Assembly (NCBI RefSeq): GCF_019059575.1 | Contig: NW_024881671.1 | Span: 310,001-374,000, forward strand | DNA length: 64,000 nucleotides | Direction of reading: 5' to 3' | Source: Amphibalanus amphitrite | Lineage: Eukaryota; Arthropoda; Thecostraca; Balanomorpha; Balanidae | In this document: piece after piece, positions 32,914 through 48,105 of the stretch | Numbering within the stretch: position 1 is the first letter of the stretch | How the letters are laid out: each line of letters begins with the position of its first letter | Notes under the pieces: model-generated | Database searches by the model: none | What the model saw: the letters and a program-made list of their open reading frames with translations, nothing else | Told to the model about the DNA's origin: nothing | Translations under genes and position numbers: made by a program

Positions 32914-35145
32914 TAGGGGAGAGCGGGGCCAGTTGAACCACTTTTTATATATTGACATGCACAGCGAGATCTAGTTGTCATATCGAAAAATGCCCAATAC
33001 CATGAAAAAATATGCTCTTTTGGCTTTATTTTAAGATATGTTAAATTATGTTTCAAACATATTTTGCTGCCAAACGCATGCTTATAAAACAGCTCTGCGC
33101 CCGTTTCAAATGACCCCGATGCGAGGGTCAATTGAACCAGCCCATGGGGTCAATTGCACCTATCCTTAACAATGGGATGTTTTCCTCTTTAAGGCCACTT
33201 TCTTATGGAGATATTTTGTCCGGTTTACTTTTCCAAATGCTACATTCAATAGGTCGTTCGAAAGCTAAAAGTGCAAAGTTCCGCATAATAGGTGACATAA
33301 AGTACATAGACTATGGTAAAATGGGCGGATGAGGAAAATGAGAAATATCTCAGGCTATAGTGTGCTTTCAAGCAAAAGGCTGGAGAAAAGGGTCAAAAAT
33401 TGAGCTCTATTAAACTACTATTTCAGTTTAAAAGCTCATTTCAAAGGTGGACTATTTCCTTTAATGTTTACAGCCCCTGAACAATAACCATTGCAAAGAT
33501 CACCGGGGTCCATTGAAACGGCCTGTGGCCCTGTTTCAACTGACCCTCAGAGAAGCGTTTCAATTGACCCCATCCGCTCCCACCATCTCGCACGCGCCGT
33601 AAAGCACATGTCAAATGAGCTGGAGGGACGGCATCATGCTGAATGAAGGGCCAAATAAGGTGTTATTCCGGAGCCAGGAGTTCTTCTTTCAGCAAACAAA
33701 GGTATATGAGATATCACAAAATATTAACCCGCGCCCTGGTGGGGTCTGTTTATAACGCGACCTGGTGGGGGGGGCTTTTTTTTGCCCCCCCCCCCTCGTA
33801 TCTCCGAAACTACTGGACAGATCCGCAAAATTCAAACGGCGTTCGAAAGGCCTGTCAAATTTGTCGAGGGAAACCAAATTTCATTGACCTCGGGGTCACC
33901 GATGACGTCACAGGTCAGGTCAAAGATGAAATGTTTCACCGTTCACGGGGCTTCTAGGGAATGCGCTATAACACCGAGGAAAACGCATTTTGTCGAGAAT
34001 CAGCGATAGGGCGTCAGTTGCCTAGTAGATATGTTGCTATTAGAAGTCACTGGCAATACCAGGTCAGGTCACAGGTCAGGTCACCAAGGGTCACAGGTCA
34101 GGTCACATGAGCCCAACTTTACTAAGGTTGTGTGATACATGTTTTATGGCCAATTTTTCATTTCCAACTCAATGGTGTTGGTTATAAGACTATCAGGTAC
34201 GGCTTAGGTCACTTTCTGGTGAAGTTCAGGTCAAGGTCAGGTCAAGGTCAGGCCAAAAAAGGTCAAATTTTAAAGTTGATATTTTTGCATAAAATGGGTA
34301 TTGATTCGATGCAGCTCGTCACGGGGAGTCTAATGGTGGTCTTTGTTTTGCGCTACGGGGTCTAGAATTGCTAAAAATTGAGTTTGAAAATTTGACGTCA
34401 TCAATTTTGAACAGTTTTTTCGCTATAACTTCGCCAAAAAAAGAGGTATCAATCTCAAATTTGGTATGTGGATGGAAGGCGGTAAGGACTATCACATATA
34501 TTCCGGTTTTTGCGAAATTCAAAAAACTTTTTGGATTTTTCGATACTTATATCCGAAAAAAATCTATTTTTTGATTTTTGGGGGTCAAAATCCAAAAATT
34601 TCAAAAATCCGAGATGGCAGTTTTGTAGCCCTGTCCAATCTACAGCTTTTATGTCCTTATCATTTTTCTGTATTTGCAAAGCTATAGGCCTGACAGCTCT
34701 TCCCGCGAAACCCTTTTTTGGGTCGAAAACGGCAGAACATGACGTCACTCTGACGTCATTTCCGGCCAACCTATCATAGCCTTTGGAAAAATTTTTGGTC
34801 ACAATGTGTAAAATTGATGTCCGGGAGGGTACTGGAAGTTTCGTGACGATCGGCGCAGCGGTTCTGGAGATATATCGAAAAGTCTGGAGGGGGGGCAAAA
34901 AATAGCCCCCCCCCCCCCACCAGGTCGCGGGTTAATAAAAACGATTTCTCCTAAACGCCCCTCAAAAACACAAAAACAAGTGCCAAATCAAAATTACCGT
35001 CCGTTTGCCGCCCAAACGCCGTTGACAAAGGAAGTGGTCGAGCGCGGATGCGCAGTGGTGTCGGCAACGCCATATGTTGCATACTGTTTAAAATAAAGCC
35101 ATGTTTCATCTGACCCCGTGTTTCAACTGGCCCCGCTCTCCCCTA
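32914..35145. mobile_element. TIR element with ends TAGGGGAGAGCGGGGCCAGT, hosting a TTAA element
   Basis: A perfect 24-bp inverted repeat (TAGGGGAGAGCGGGGCCAGT plus TGAA) bounds 2.2 kb. Internal echoes of the ends (GGGGTCAATTG, TTTCAACTGACCC, TTTCAATTGACCCC) recur at 33126-33170 and 33515-33575. The element at 33724-34935 is nested; without it about 1.0 kb remains, close to the 0.93 kb relative at 13137-14067. Non-coding. Superfamily not assigned. Confidence 0.8.
33724..34935. mobile_element. TTAA-ended element T6
   Basis: It starts TTAACCCGCGCCCTGGTGGG and ends CCACCAGGTCGCGGGTTAA. Both ends carry G-run/C-run hairpins. Between 34055 and 34265 there are many AGGTCA direct repeats (AGGTCAGGTCA, CAAGGTCAGGTCAAGG). 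Short frames at 34319-34898 look unrelated to any transposase. Confidence 0.75.
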
Positions 35146-35794
35146 CAGTGAGACTTGATGACATAAGAAAAGGTTACTGCGATTCTAAGGTCGCATTTTG
35201 TTAACGAACAATAACTAAACAATTGAACATATTCGTGTTTGGGGAAATAAATCAATGGACAATGAAAAAGAAGTAGAAGTGAAGCATCTAATGTATGATC
35301 ACACTTGTACTCCTGTCACGTTTCTTTCCTCTTATTGTCGTTATCGTGTATCGCTTATTTAATGCGTGCAAACTAAAAATGTTTCATTTGTAATGCCTCC
35401 AGAGCGCGATTGCTGCTGATTTTGGTGTCAGCGTGCGCCGCTGACCGGGCCTGTTTATGCACATATTTGAGAGGCACATGTTGGGGGTGTTGTTAGGTGC
35501 CGTGTCGCCGGTAACATGCCCTGTCCGCTGCGCGTGTGAGCCCAGTGATGGATGTCTTGTTGTCGCAGCGGCGGCCCCTCCCGCGCCTGTCCGTGTCGTT
35601 ATGCGCTCTCCATAATCGGCGCCGTCTCCGAGCGACCGGCGCAGACGGGACATGTCACCACTCCGCCGAAACGCCGCGCCGCCGATCGGGTTGCATCAGC
35701 TGCGAATTGTGATGGACACCTTTCGCCCTAGTACTCGTGGAGCGTCCACTCGGCCGAATGTCTTTTAGCATGCGTCAGAAGGGGACCTCCGCCT

Positions 35795-35865
35795 CATATG
35801 CATTTGCATTCATGCATGTACGGAATCAGCCGTGCACCGACGGCGCACCCTTGTTTGCATATCGG
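35795..35865. promoter_or_regulatory. Cluster of octamer-like motifs (ATGCATTTGCAT, TTTGCATAT)
   Basis: ATATGCATTTGCATTCATGC lies at about 35798-35817 and TTTGCATATC at about 35853-35862. Both contain ATTTGCAT/TTTGCAT, the POU-domain octamer core, next to overlapping ATGCAT palindromes. Confidence 0.35.
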
Positions 35866-36001
35866 TTGCGAGTTACACGAGCTCGCACTCCTGCCAACGC
35901 CTGTCGGTGTTGTTTTCACGATCTGTTTCGGCCCAGGCTCGGCGGGGACGGCACGGCGCGGCCGCCGCCCGCGGCCCGGACGCGCCGGTGCATCGCGCCC
36001 G

Positions 36002-36007
36002 TATAAA
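36002..36007 (+). promoter_or_regulatory. TATAAA box in GC-rich context
   Basis: TATAAA preceded by CGCGCCGGTGCATCGCGCCC. A TATA box isolated in a GC island suggests a core promoter, perhaps an alternative start of the surrounding gene. No transcript evidence. Confidence 0.35.
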
Positions 36008-37354
36008 CTCAATTATACAGCGCGCGGCCACCACCCAGTCCTTGAGAGGCCGGCCGGCCGGCCGGTCGGAGGAGCGGCACCGGCAGCTGCCGGCCGGCCT
36101 GCAGCGGCGGCCGCCGCAGCTCGCCGCACCGCGCAGCCGGGCCGGCGAACAAAGAGCCGCAGCCGGCCTCCGCGCCGGGTCGAACGGCCGGCCGACTGCC
36201 GCCATCTACACGGGCCCGCTCAAAGCTCGAGTGCCACATCGGACGGAGCCCGGGCCGACGCGGCGCCGACCCGTGCCGACCCGGCTGCACGGCACGGGCC
36301 GTACCGGCTCACGGAACCCTTTCACACGCGGGAAGCTTGGTCCGGCCGGAAAACCGCACGGGCAGGGGTGGCCGGCGGGACCAACAGCTCCTCGGTATCC
36401 GCAACTTCTCTCACGACGATCTTATCCCGGCGAGACGGGGAAACTGGGGTCAACACTACATAGGTATGCCAGGCGTTACAAAGATTGATCAGAAACGAGG
36501 GCACACTTGATTCAGTCGAAAGTCTCTTTTCCTAGTGTACAGTCATGCGGGCTGCTATGGCAAATTTGCCTGTTACGGATATGACAAACTCGTAGCGAAT
36601 GACCAGCTTAATCACCGTGTTGCCGACAAACTGCACTAGGTAGTTGGTGTTGCGGCTCATTTCGGCTCTGATCGTAGCTGCCGGGCCGGGCCGATTCGTG
36701 ATCCCGGCCGGCGCCGCTCCGCGCCGCCGCCGCCCCCATCCCCCTGCCACGCCGCCGGCAGATGGGCCGTCCGCGAGAGACTTTATGGCAGTGATCGGGT
36801 GACGGGACGCTCCGGACTGCGACCGTGTCCTACAGCTGCAGTTGTATGAAAGGATGCGCTGTTACCGGAGGGACTGACCCGGGGGGAGGGGGTGGGCTGG
36901 CGTGGCGTCGCACGTGGAACTGTGTCCCCGGCGGGTCGGAGCCGTTAGGCCGACATGTGCCGACCGCGTGGTAGGGTTACCAGGACCCTGTGTAGTGTGT
37001 AGCTTCTTTGTTATTTTATCACTTCCGTCGCCATCTGTGTCCTCCCGACCCAGTACATAAACGGGACGGGAGCAACCCTCGCTCTCACTTCTTTACTTTT
37101 CGGCGCCGAGAGAGCACTGCCTCGCTCTCTCTGGCCAACTCTTGTCAGTGATACTGTGTTGTCATCGCCTATTCGCCATCTGCAATACTCACCAGTTCGG
37201 AAGAATCTTGTGTTTGTGAATGGTGAAGAGTGGAGTGCAGCGGCGGATAAGAGCACGGGGAGAGTGGCACACAGTCAGTTCGCACAGTCTTCTATTTCAC
37301 GGTGACCGGGTCTACTTATCATTCCTATCTGATTCCTTATTTTCCTAATACCTC

Positions 37355-37612
37355 TTGCTCTCTGAAAAGAGGGTTCCTTTGTCTCTCTGTAAAGAGGGCT
37401 CTATATTTAGGTCTTAACATGCTCTCTGTAAAGAGGGTTCCTTTGTCTCTCTGAAAAGAGGGTTCTGCATACCCTTCTAGGTCTTAACATGCTCTCTGTA
37501 AAGAGGGTTCCTTTGTCTCTCTGAAAAGAGGGCTCTGCATACCCTTTTAGGTCTTAACATGCTCTCTGTAAAGAGGGTTCCTTTGTCGCTCTGAAAAGAG
37601 TGCTCTTAAACC
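37355..37612. repeat. Minisatellite, about 70-bp unit, with hairpin-forming CTCTNNNNNAGAG
   Basis: Three to four units each contain CTCTCTGTAAAGAGGG, TTCCTTTGT and CTCTCTGAAAAGAGGG, then (except at the edges) GCATACCCTT and TAGGTCTTAACATG. The two CTCT...AGAG segments can each form a short stem. Confidence 0.9.
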
Positions 37613-39782
37613 TTGATCCAAAATTATATCCATTCATATAGCATCCACTTCTTATATTATAAATTCCCAATTTCGCCTCATTACCATATCAACCTATATC
37701 CTGTCAGGCCCCGGTCGCCACACCAAATGATGCGAGACGTCAACACACACACACAGTTATACAGTCCACTGAGTCAAGTTGAAGAACGTCTGCAACACAC
37801 CGCTTTACACGGGAGTTATATCCGTATTTCGATAAAATGCACTACATTGGTTTGGCCTATGCTCATATGATTCTTACAATTTGAGTGGTGCATGATGTTA
37901 TTTTTTAATGCTATCACAATACATTACCAAGCCTGCCTTATTCCCTAATTTTCCGCTTATATTTGTCAGAATCAAAAACTTTTTAATTAGTGAGGGTCTT
38001 CAATCTTCATGCTTCTGTTATTTTAAACGGAATGTCATACAGTTTTAAGCTCCGTCTCCCAACTGTCACTCAGGTTCAGACTACTGTTCCACGACCGTAA
38101 CTCGGGCTTTGACTGCTGTCTCACGACTGTCACTCTTTTGTTTACTCTTGTCCCTTGACTCCGTTTCTGACTCGTGGCTCCTGACGGGCACTCCTTTTTT
38201 TTTTGACGCGTGGCTCCCGACTGTCGCTCTAATTTTTACTCTCTCCCTCGACTGTTGCTCTATGAGTATCTAATCCGCCTTACGGCAGTCCTATGATTAA
38301 TCAGTCCAAACAGCTTAAGACATTTTTAAAGACATATTTTTGAACAGTTGCACGCAGTGGTTAAGGTAGGCAGCGTTGGTAGCATATCCGTCTATTCCCG
38401 AGTGAGAGCTGAAGAGAGGCTGTGATTAAGGAGGAATGTGAGGATGGCCAGAATATGGAGTGCTGAAGAATCGGAATAGTCAGTGACTATCGGTACCGGA
38501 GTTTTAACGAAGCTCGTGGCCTTATAGCTGCGTTGCAAGCGAATGGTCATTGTTATGATGCAGCCTAGAGCCGATATTTTGCCGACTTAGCGATGCAGAC
38601 ATCACGTGCCGAAGCTCACTAACGACATTCGAATGAGCATGGGTGTGCGATGCGCCGGTGCCTTTGTGTTCACCGAAGTAGCTGCGCTGACCGTTACTCG
38701 CGGGTTTCGACCCCTGACTCGCGTGCTGGCCGGGTGTAGCACGGGGCTTAGCTCTCTTCTTTGGGTCAAATGAGGTTACCCGTTACCGGTACCGCACACA
38801 GACAGACCGAGCTCTGAAAACCGACAACACAACAATGCTCTCTGTGGGATCATCTCAGACTCTTTGTCTTTGTCTTACTTGTGGTTCTACGTTTCATTGG
38901 GGAGCAACTTCAATTTAAGCATTTCCGAGAGGAATTGAGCCATAAATGATTTCGATTTTGTGTATATGCATATTAGCCGATTGAATTGAAACTTAGAGCT
39001 TCAATGATCTTGCACCTAGGACGAATTGGAAAATGATGCATATCTATCATGGGATGATATGTATGCATGTAGCTGTGTGCATATGTTTGTATCTTCACCA
39101 AAAGCATGTCCATTGGAAGCCATAATTTCAAACAAGTATCATTGAATTGCCTATTCACTAGTTCGCTGCTCCCTCTATGATATCTATTATATGTACATTA
39201 GCGATGGCTGTTGCGACATGTCCGATATGTATGACTCGCTATGCATCGCTACATACCATGTGTTATATAGTCAGATTAATATGCAAACACATATTCATTC
39301 TTTCGGGAATCACGATGTTTTGCAAAAACCTATACTGGCTGTAGTAAACGTAATGTCAAAACATGTTGACGGATATTTGATCAGAAGCCAGTTAATGAAA
39401 TGATGCTTTTAGTTTTTTTACCAACAGAGAAATCTGCAGCTGCCTTTTTATTATTTCTTTATTTTTGCCTGAAGTCAGCCCTGAATTTCATACCCGAACA
39501 AGTACATTGTATTCAAAATAGTATCAGTCAGCCCAGTCAGAAAACATCAGCTCTGATGTTTTCACATCAACGGTAATTTTTCGCGTAGCTGGTTTAAGTT
39601 TTTAAACATTTAGAACTAAAAATACCGGCAGCCGGCGATTCTGTGGTGAAATTGGCCTCGCCCCCCTAGAGGTAACCCATCAGGGCATCTAAATGAACAT
39701 TGGTTACGTTACACACTGATCTAATGATGCGATACGTATGTGACAAATATATGACGGTAGGTTTATACATAATATGGATGTT
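37613..39782. other. AT-rich intronic sequence with degenerate CTGTCACTC repeats
   Basis: At 38060-38260 a degenerate repeat of CGACTGTCACTC/TTGACTC type occurs. No gene is supported in the rest. Confidence 0.4.
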
Positions 39783-40316
39783 TTAACCCGCGCCCCGTTG
39801 GGCTCTGCCGAGCAATGCGCCCTGTTGGGGGGGGCATTTTGGCCCCCCTAAGATCTCGAGAACCACGCAACCTAGCGACAAGCGGTAAACGGTGTTGGAT
39901 AGCCCTATCAGGGAACTACCCTGTGACCCAATTTTATTGACCTAGGTCAAACCGATGACGTCACAGGTCAGGTCAAAGGTCCAATTTCACCGTTTATAGG
40001 CATTTCAAGTAATGCGTTGCGCCGCTTTTTGTCTACTAGACCATATAAAGAAATTTGAAATAGCTTGATAACTGTAGATTTGGTGAGCGTTTCAAGATTG
40101 CATGTTTTTTGCTCATTTTTGCTCGAACATGACCTCATTTCGACCTCAACTCCTGACCTAAGGTGACCTAAGACTTGAAATTTGGTGTGAAGGTGTCAAA
40201 TTGATGCCCGGGAAGGTACTGAAAATTTGGCGGCGCTGCGCGCCGCCGTTTTCTTGCTATTCAGGAAAAAACACAGGGGGCCAAAATGCCCCCCCCCCCA
40301 ACGGGGCGAGGGTTAA
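39783..40316. mobile_element. TTAA-ended element T7, 534 bp
   Basis: Starts TTAACCCGCGCCCCGTTGGG and ends CCAACGGGGCGAGGGTTAA, each with a G-run or C-run hairpin. GGTCA motifs at 39945-39985 and 40125-40170. The shortest complete TTAA element of this series apart from T3. Confidence 0.8.
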
Positions 40317-43300
40317 GAGACAGCTGACATTCATTATGACCTGACTAACAATGTGTCTGTTTAATAACAAGCAGAAAGACAGATGGACAAAGTCACCCTC
40401 GGTTGCCTTCCAGCTCTTCCACCATTTGACTGCTCCCATGACTCAAACATTGCCTTGCTCTGAATCTTAATTGGCCTAAGCAGCCAGGGAGAAAGCATGA
40501 GTCTCTAGCCGTTACCACTCTTTGATCTCGCCCTCACACCAGTACCTACGTAAACACCAGTACCTAAGTAGAATTCCACCGATATCTATCCTCGAAATTA
40601 GCATATAAGTGCTTTAGTTTAACGAGCTATCCCCTGGAAGGTGAGAAGACACTGTCTTTATTTATTTTCAAGTTCTGCTGGTCGTACTGACGGGTCAAAA
40701 TAAGTCGTCAGCCGACCCTTCCAGTGAGCACTGCGCGATACGGCCCATCCGTCATTCTGGCACCCGGCAGCCCGGCGGGCGGGCCGAGCCGCCAAAAGGG
40801 GACGCACAATTACCATGGGCCGGTGGCGAGCGATCTGCGATCATACGGCGCCCGGAAAACACGGACCCCCGACCGGCTTACCGACACAGCGATCACACCA
40901 ATTAGTCCGTGTCATGTCGGTGTGCCACGGCGACAAAAACGGGCTTTGGCGCCGCAGCTCAGAGTGGCCCGCGGCGCGCGCACGACCGGAGAGGAGAAAT
41001 CGACGGCCGCGCACGTGAGCTGGTGCCTAGCCTCGAATATAGGCTGGTCCGAGCGGTACCTACCTGCGCGCCTACGCGCCTTTTAAACCGGCGGCTCGGC
41101 GGCGGCGACGGCGGCGGCAGCAGCGGCGAGCAGGCCCGGCGAGCCTGCCAGGCTGGCCTCCCGACCGCCGCATACCGCCGCTCTTAATTTAGCGACCGCC
41201 GACTCTCGTCACTGTTTTAAGTCATTTTGGAGGGGCAAAATTTTATCAAATAGTGATTTTACTGAAGAAAATATGCATCTTTATTTGCACACGATCTCAT
41301 TGTAAGTTTTGCGATACATTTCCAGAATTCTAAGCACGCCAACTTTAGACGCTACTAAAAGGCGAGGTCAGAGGAGGCTGAGAGCACCATCCGATTATGA
41401 GCGGCTGGCGCGGTCGCCAGTCGGCGCTGAGAACCTCGTGTCGTGTGCGGTGCGTGCGGTGACGTCGGGAGCTGGTCTGTCGGTGCGGTGCCGATCGAAC
41501 CACTGCTGAGCTGAACAGCCGCTGACCTCTGCGGTGACTCGCAGCGCCCCGACCGACGGCCACCGGTGTATGCAGGTATGTGCGGAACTGTGAGACTGCC
41601 CCGGGAGTGGCTGGGATGTCGGAGACCTTTAAGAGGCGCTTAGGAAGCCACCAGCTGTCTAATGTCATATCTCTGGAGGATATGGGCATGTTGCGGATGC
41701 CGCATTAGGGTCTAATGCATTACAAACATAGAAACACACAGTGCAAGCATGCGGATGCACGATGCATAGATTGCGCAAAATGCACAATGCACATGAACCA
41801 CTCCTTCGGAAATCGTTTTATGGATCAATGTGAGCCATTAATTTTGAGCTCCTCGCTTAACCTTGCCCAGAAGGTACACCTACAGATGCTCTTCTTGATG
41901 CTATAGGCGAGTGCTTTTTTAGAAACGGGCAACATTATGATAGTCTATGACTCTGCGTGGAGACCGTAGGGATATCATTTGAGTATTTCCCTTCGATCTA
42001 CCTCGTGCCTGTTATTATCGCTTTTGGCGATGCGCTTTTCTATATTATCAACTGTAGGTATATTGTACCGTGCAATCAATATGGCATTGCTGTCACTGTA
42101 TTTTCGAGTTGAGATCGATTTTTGTCAAGCGGGTGCAAGTGCATAGCATTAGGACGTGACTGAAAGCGCACCGCTTCGCGACATTAAGAAGTAGTGTTTG
42201 GTATCTGAGAACTCAAAAGAAATGCAACTGTCCTCCACCATGTATCATATCTCTATTTCGGGCTCTGCGTTCCGTCCAGGCCGCCCCGCGCCGCCCGCGC
42301 CGGTCCGATGTGGTGCTAGCGGCCGTCTCGTAGTTGCAGTCTCTGGTATATCCGTGTGGTGCGCTGTAGTCTCCAGTGATTTCGCCCAGTCGCGACCGCT
42401 CAATTTCGTGTTGCCCGCCCTCTCCGTGTCCAGCTCAATCACCGGCTCCTTATCTCTCACGACCGGCATGTGGTCATCAGCTTGATACCGGTCTGCTTGG
42501 AGTCTGCTGTCCGCGCAGCGTCCGTGGTGGTACTTGTTTGGGGATGGCGAATCCGGTTGTGTGACGGCAGATCGGGGATCGCGGATGGCCGACAGCCCCA
42601 CTCGGTCGTCTCGCCCTGCTCGGCGTTCGCCAGGCGCGTTCCCAGGTCCCACCCGGCCGTCTCTGATGGTGCAGCCGGCTCTGACACCGCCGCCGGATTC
42701 CCGAGCTGATGGGCACGCGGCAGCCGCCGCCGCCGAGCGCCGCTCAATAGCCGACCGGTACGTGGCCGGTTAATGCGACAATGACACCGGTGAACGGCAG
42801 GTTTTACAGCAGCCAGCGCTCGGCTCCCCGGCCCGTTAACCTGGCCGATGGCCCACAACGACTCGCCTCCAAAGCCAGTCGATAACTATTAAGTTTTTTA
42901 TCAACCATTGCCACTTTGTGTAGCTCAAGCTCGCTTTCCAGGGTATAATGTCAAATGTCCGGCGAGATTTACCGGCAGTTCCAACTCTGAAAAGGTGGGT
43001 CGAAATTCGAATTCGAATTTTATTTCTCCCATGCTGTTAGTAGGATTTACGATTCCTTCCGATAACATCTTCGGGCTGCTCATTGTCACTGTCCAGTCAG
43101 CAGTAAAAGGCAATCCAATCCTCACGATTACTTCGGGGGCTCACCAGGAGGTCTAATGCCCGACGTGGTGCGTTATTTACCGTGAGAGGCAACACTTATT
43201 CACTGGAAGTCTTCAATGTGTATGAAATTAAGTTTCAAAGATTCATATTTTGTGTTAGAATTAAAGAATGAGCCGTAAATGTGCTCAACATTGCTTTCTT

Positions 43301-43731
43301 TCCTGCACATGGCTATTTTTAGGCACTTAAAATCCATTTATTTCTGACCAACAACCAAAATCCGAGGAGAGTCATGACTGGTATTTATTTTTTTGAAGTA
43401 CTTACGTATACCTACACCTACCGTAAAAATCATAACCCATTTTCATTTATTTCATACAATGCAAGCTCAACTGTAGAAATATTGGCCGCCTTACTCTACA
43501 TATAAAACTCATCAACGCCTCAGTCAGCAGTCTATTTTTGGAGGGCACAATTTGCATGCACTATCATAATTCACAAGTTAATTTATGCTGATTTAATACA
43601 TTTCTATTCGCATTGCTCATCACAAACATGGTCTGCCCTAACGGACTGCAGATGCCTTCTGAATGTGTCACTTTGTTTCTGGGTGACGGTAGTGACTAGT
43701 ATGTAGGATGTTGTTGAACATTTGGACAACG
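40317..43731. other. Intronic sequence, partly GC-rich, no supported gene
   Basis: GC-rich at 40720-41190 (including a CGGCGG run near 41090-41130) and 42260-42860. Many overlapping frames, no motifs. Confidence 0.4.
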
Positions 43732-43739
43732 CCTGGAAT

Positions 43740-43969
43740 CAGGGCTGCAGAGTGCAGAGTCGGAGTTGGAGTCGACAGTTTGACCGGAGTCGGAGTCGGA
43801 GTTGATTTCGGAAACTGGAGCCAGAGTCGGAGTAGAAGTCACCGAAAATCCATCAACTGCGCAGCCGTGCCAGGTCTGCGAAGTCGGAGTCGGAGTTGTT
43901 TTTTGAAGCCAGAGTCGGAGTCGGAGTCGAAGTCGCAGTCACGGAAAATCCATAGACTCCCCATCCCTC
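43740..43969. mobile_element. hAT-type MITE built of GGAGTC hexamers
   Basis: It starts CAGGGCTGCAGAG and ends GACTCCCCATCCCTC, with flanks CCTGGAAT (43732-43739) and CCTGGCAT (43970-43977), a 7/8 match. The interior is an imperfect (GGAGTC)n array. It shares its plan with 17289-17742. Confidence 0.65.
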
Positions 43970-46672
<2,703 letters not shown>

Positions 46673-47934
46673 GCTACATGCAGTAACTGCACTGGCCACT
46701 GATGAGTCATGCATGTGCCGACACCACTCCTACTGAATTCAGGCTCAGTCGATTTGCACCGCATTCGGCCAACTAGCGAGGTCACCTGCCGTCGCTGATG
46801 AGACTAAACCACCAGTCACATGCCTGTCGGGGTGAATCGGCGGAGACGCGCCCCTGCGGTCGGCTGGACCGCACAACACTCACGAGCGGCACCGCACTAA
46901 TCCCTTAGAGTCGTGCACCGATCCGATGAGCTGCACATGGCACATGGCGCGGCCATTATGGGATGTTTGCCTTCCATGTAATGGAGTACAGGCAAGCACT
47001 CGTCATGTGGCAATGTGCAGCGCGCGGGTCCATTTACTCGGCGAATGCCCGATCGGATTATGGACTGGCTACAGCTCAACAGAAACAGATGCCATGCATA
47101 ATGGGCGAAGTGTTTGTCATGACCAAATTGATGAACGCAGGCTGTACGATGTGTGCAATGCCATAACGGGCCATTGTTTCCTTGAGGAGGATAGACATTC
47201 CACTGACAAATGACGACAATGTGAGTCGTAAAACCTCGATGCCGGGCGGGCAGCCAGTTTTCGGCCGCATCCGGGGAGCGCCGTTTGGGCCGCCCGCCTG
47301 GTAACGGGCGCGGCGCGGCCGTCCAAGTGACCTGCCCGAAGCGGCCAGCTCTGGCGCCGGGAACGGCCGTCATGTGCGCCATAAAGGCCGCTCGCGGCGC
47401 CATTCATGTCTCCTATCTCTAGCGTAACGACTGGGTCAGGTCAGCAGCGGCGCGGCCATGGCGGCCGGCTCGCGGGCCGGCCGGCCGGCCGGTCGGCAGA
47501 ACCAGTCCTGCACGGCGCGGTGACCGCCCAAACCTGGAGCGGCCCGACGCGGCGGCCGGCCGTGCGGGGCCGGTCCTGCGGCGCAGATCGGACGGCCGGA
47601 CCGCTCAGCGCCGGTCCTCCTCTCGCTGCTGCCGAAAGCGCCTCCATTCAGGTCAGCTCTCGTACTCGTCGGCCCGCCGCACCGCGCCGAGAGAAACGGC
47701 AGCATGGCACCGCGCCGCGCGCGCCGGCCGCCGACCACATTCCTGAGACAGTCACGTGACGTGCCGGCGCCGGCGGCCGACGGACGACCTACTGCGTCAT
47801 CGCCGCCGCCGCCGGCTCCCGCGACCCGGCGCCGGTTCCCGTGACCTGGCCTGACCCGGCCGCTATTGGGGGCAGCGGCTGTATGCGGTGCTGGCCGCCG
47901 TGTCTCCTCGGCGCCGTCCGCTCTGTCGGCGGCA
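46673..47934. other. Intronic sequence, GC-rich after 47200
   Basis: A (GGCC)n run lies at 47473-47491. No gene is supported. Confidence 0.4.
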
Positions 47935-48105
47935 GACCTGCTGAACCGCTGACTGTCCTCCTGACTGACCCGCTGACTGCCCCGCTGACTATCCCGCTGA
48001 CTGTCCCGCTGACCGTCGACTGACTATCCCGCTGACTGATCCGCTGACTGTTTCACTGACTGACCCGCTGACTATCGACTGACTGACCCGCTGACCGCCG
48101 GCGCC
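47935..48105. repeat. Minisatellite of CCGCTGACTGTC-type 12-mers
   Basis: About 14 imperfect copies of a 10-14 bp unit (CCGCTGACTGTC, CCGCTGACTATC, CTGACTGACC). A single plus frame gives a TVPLT-type peptide, but no gene is supported. Confidence 0.85.

Larger units (their letters stand above)
35146..37338. other. GC-rich intronic region with promoter-like blocks
   Basis: CpG-dense 35880-36400 with (GGCC)n at 36050-36066. Long overlapping frames in all directions reflect base composition. A TATA-like box at 36002 and octamer motifs are listed separately. No gene is supported. Confidence 0.4.

Noticed and set aside
35798-36488. Two overlapping ORFs of about 220 residues
   Set aside because: Composition-driven open frames in a CpG-rich block, also open on the other strand.
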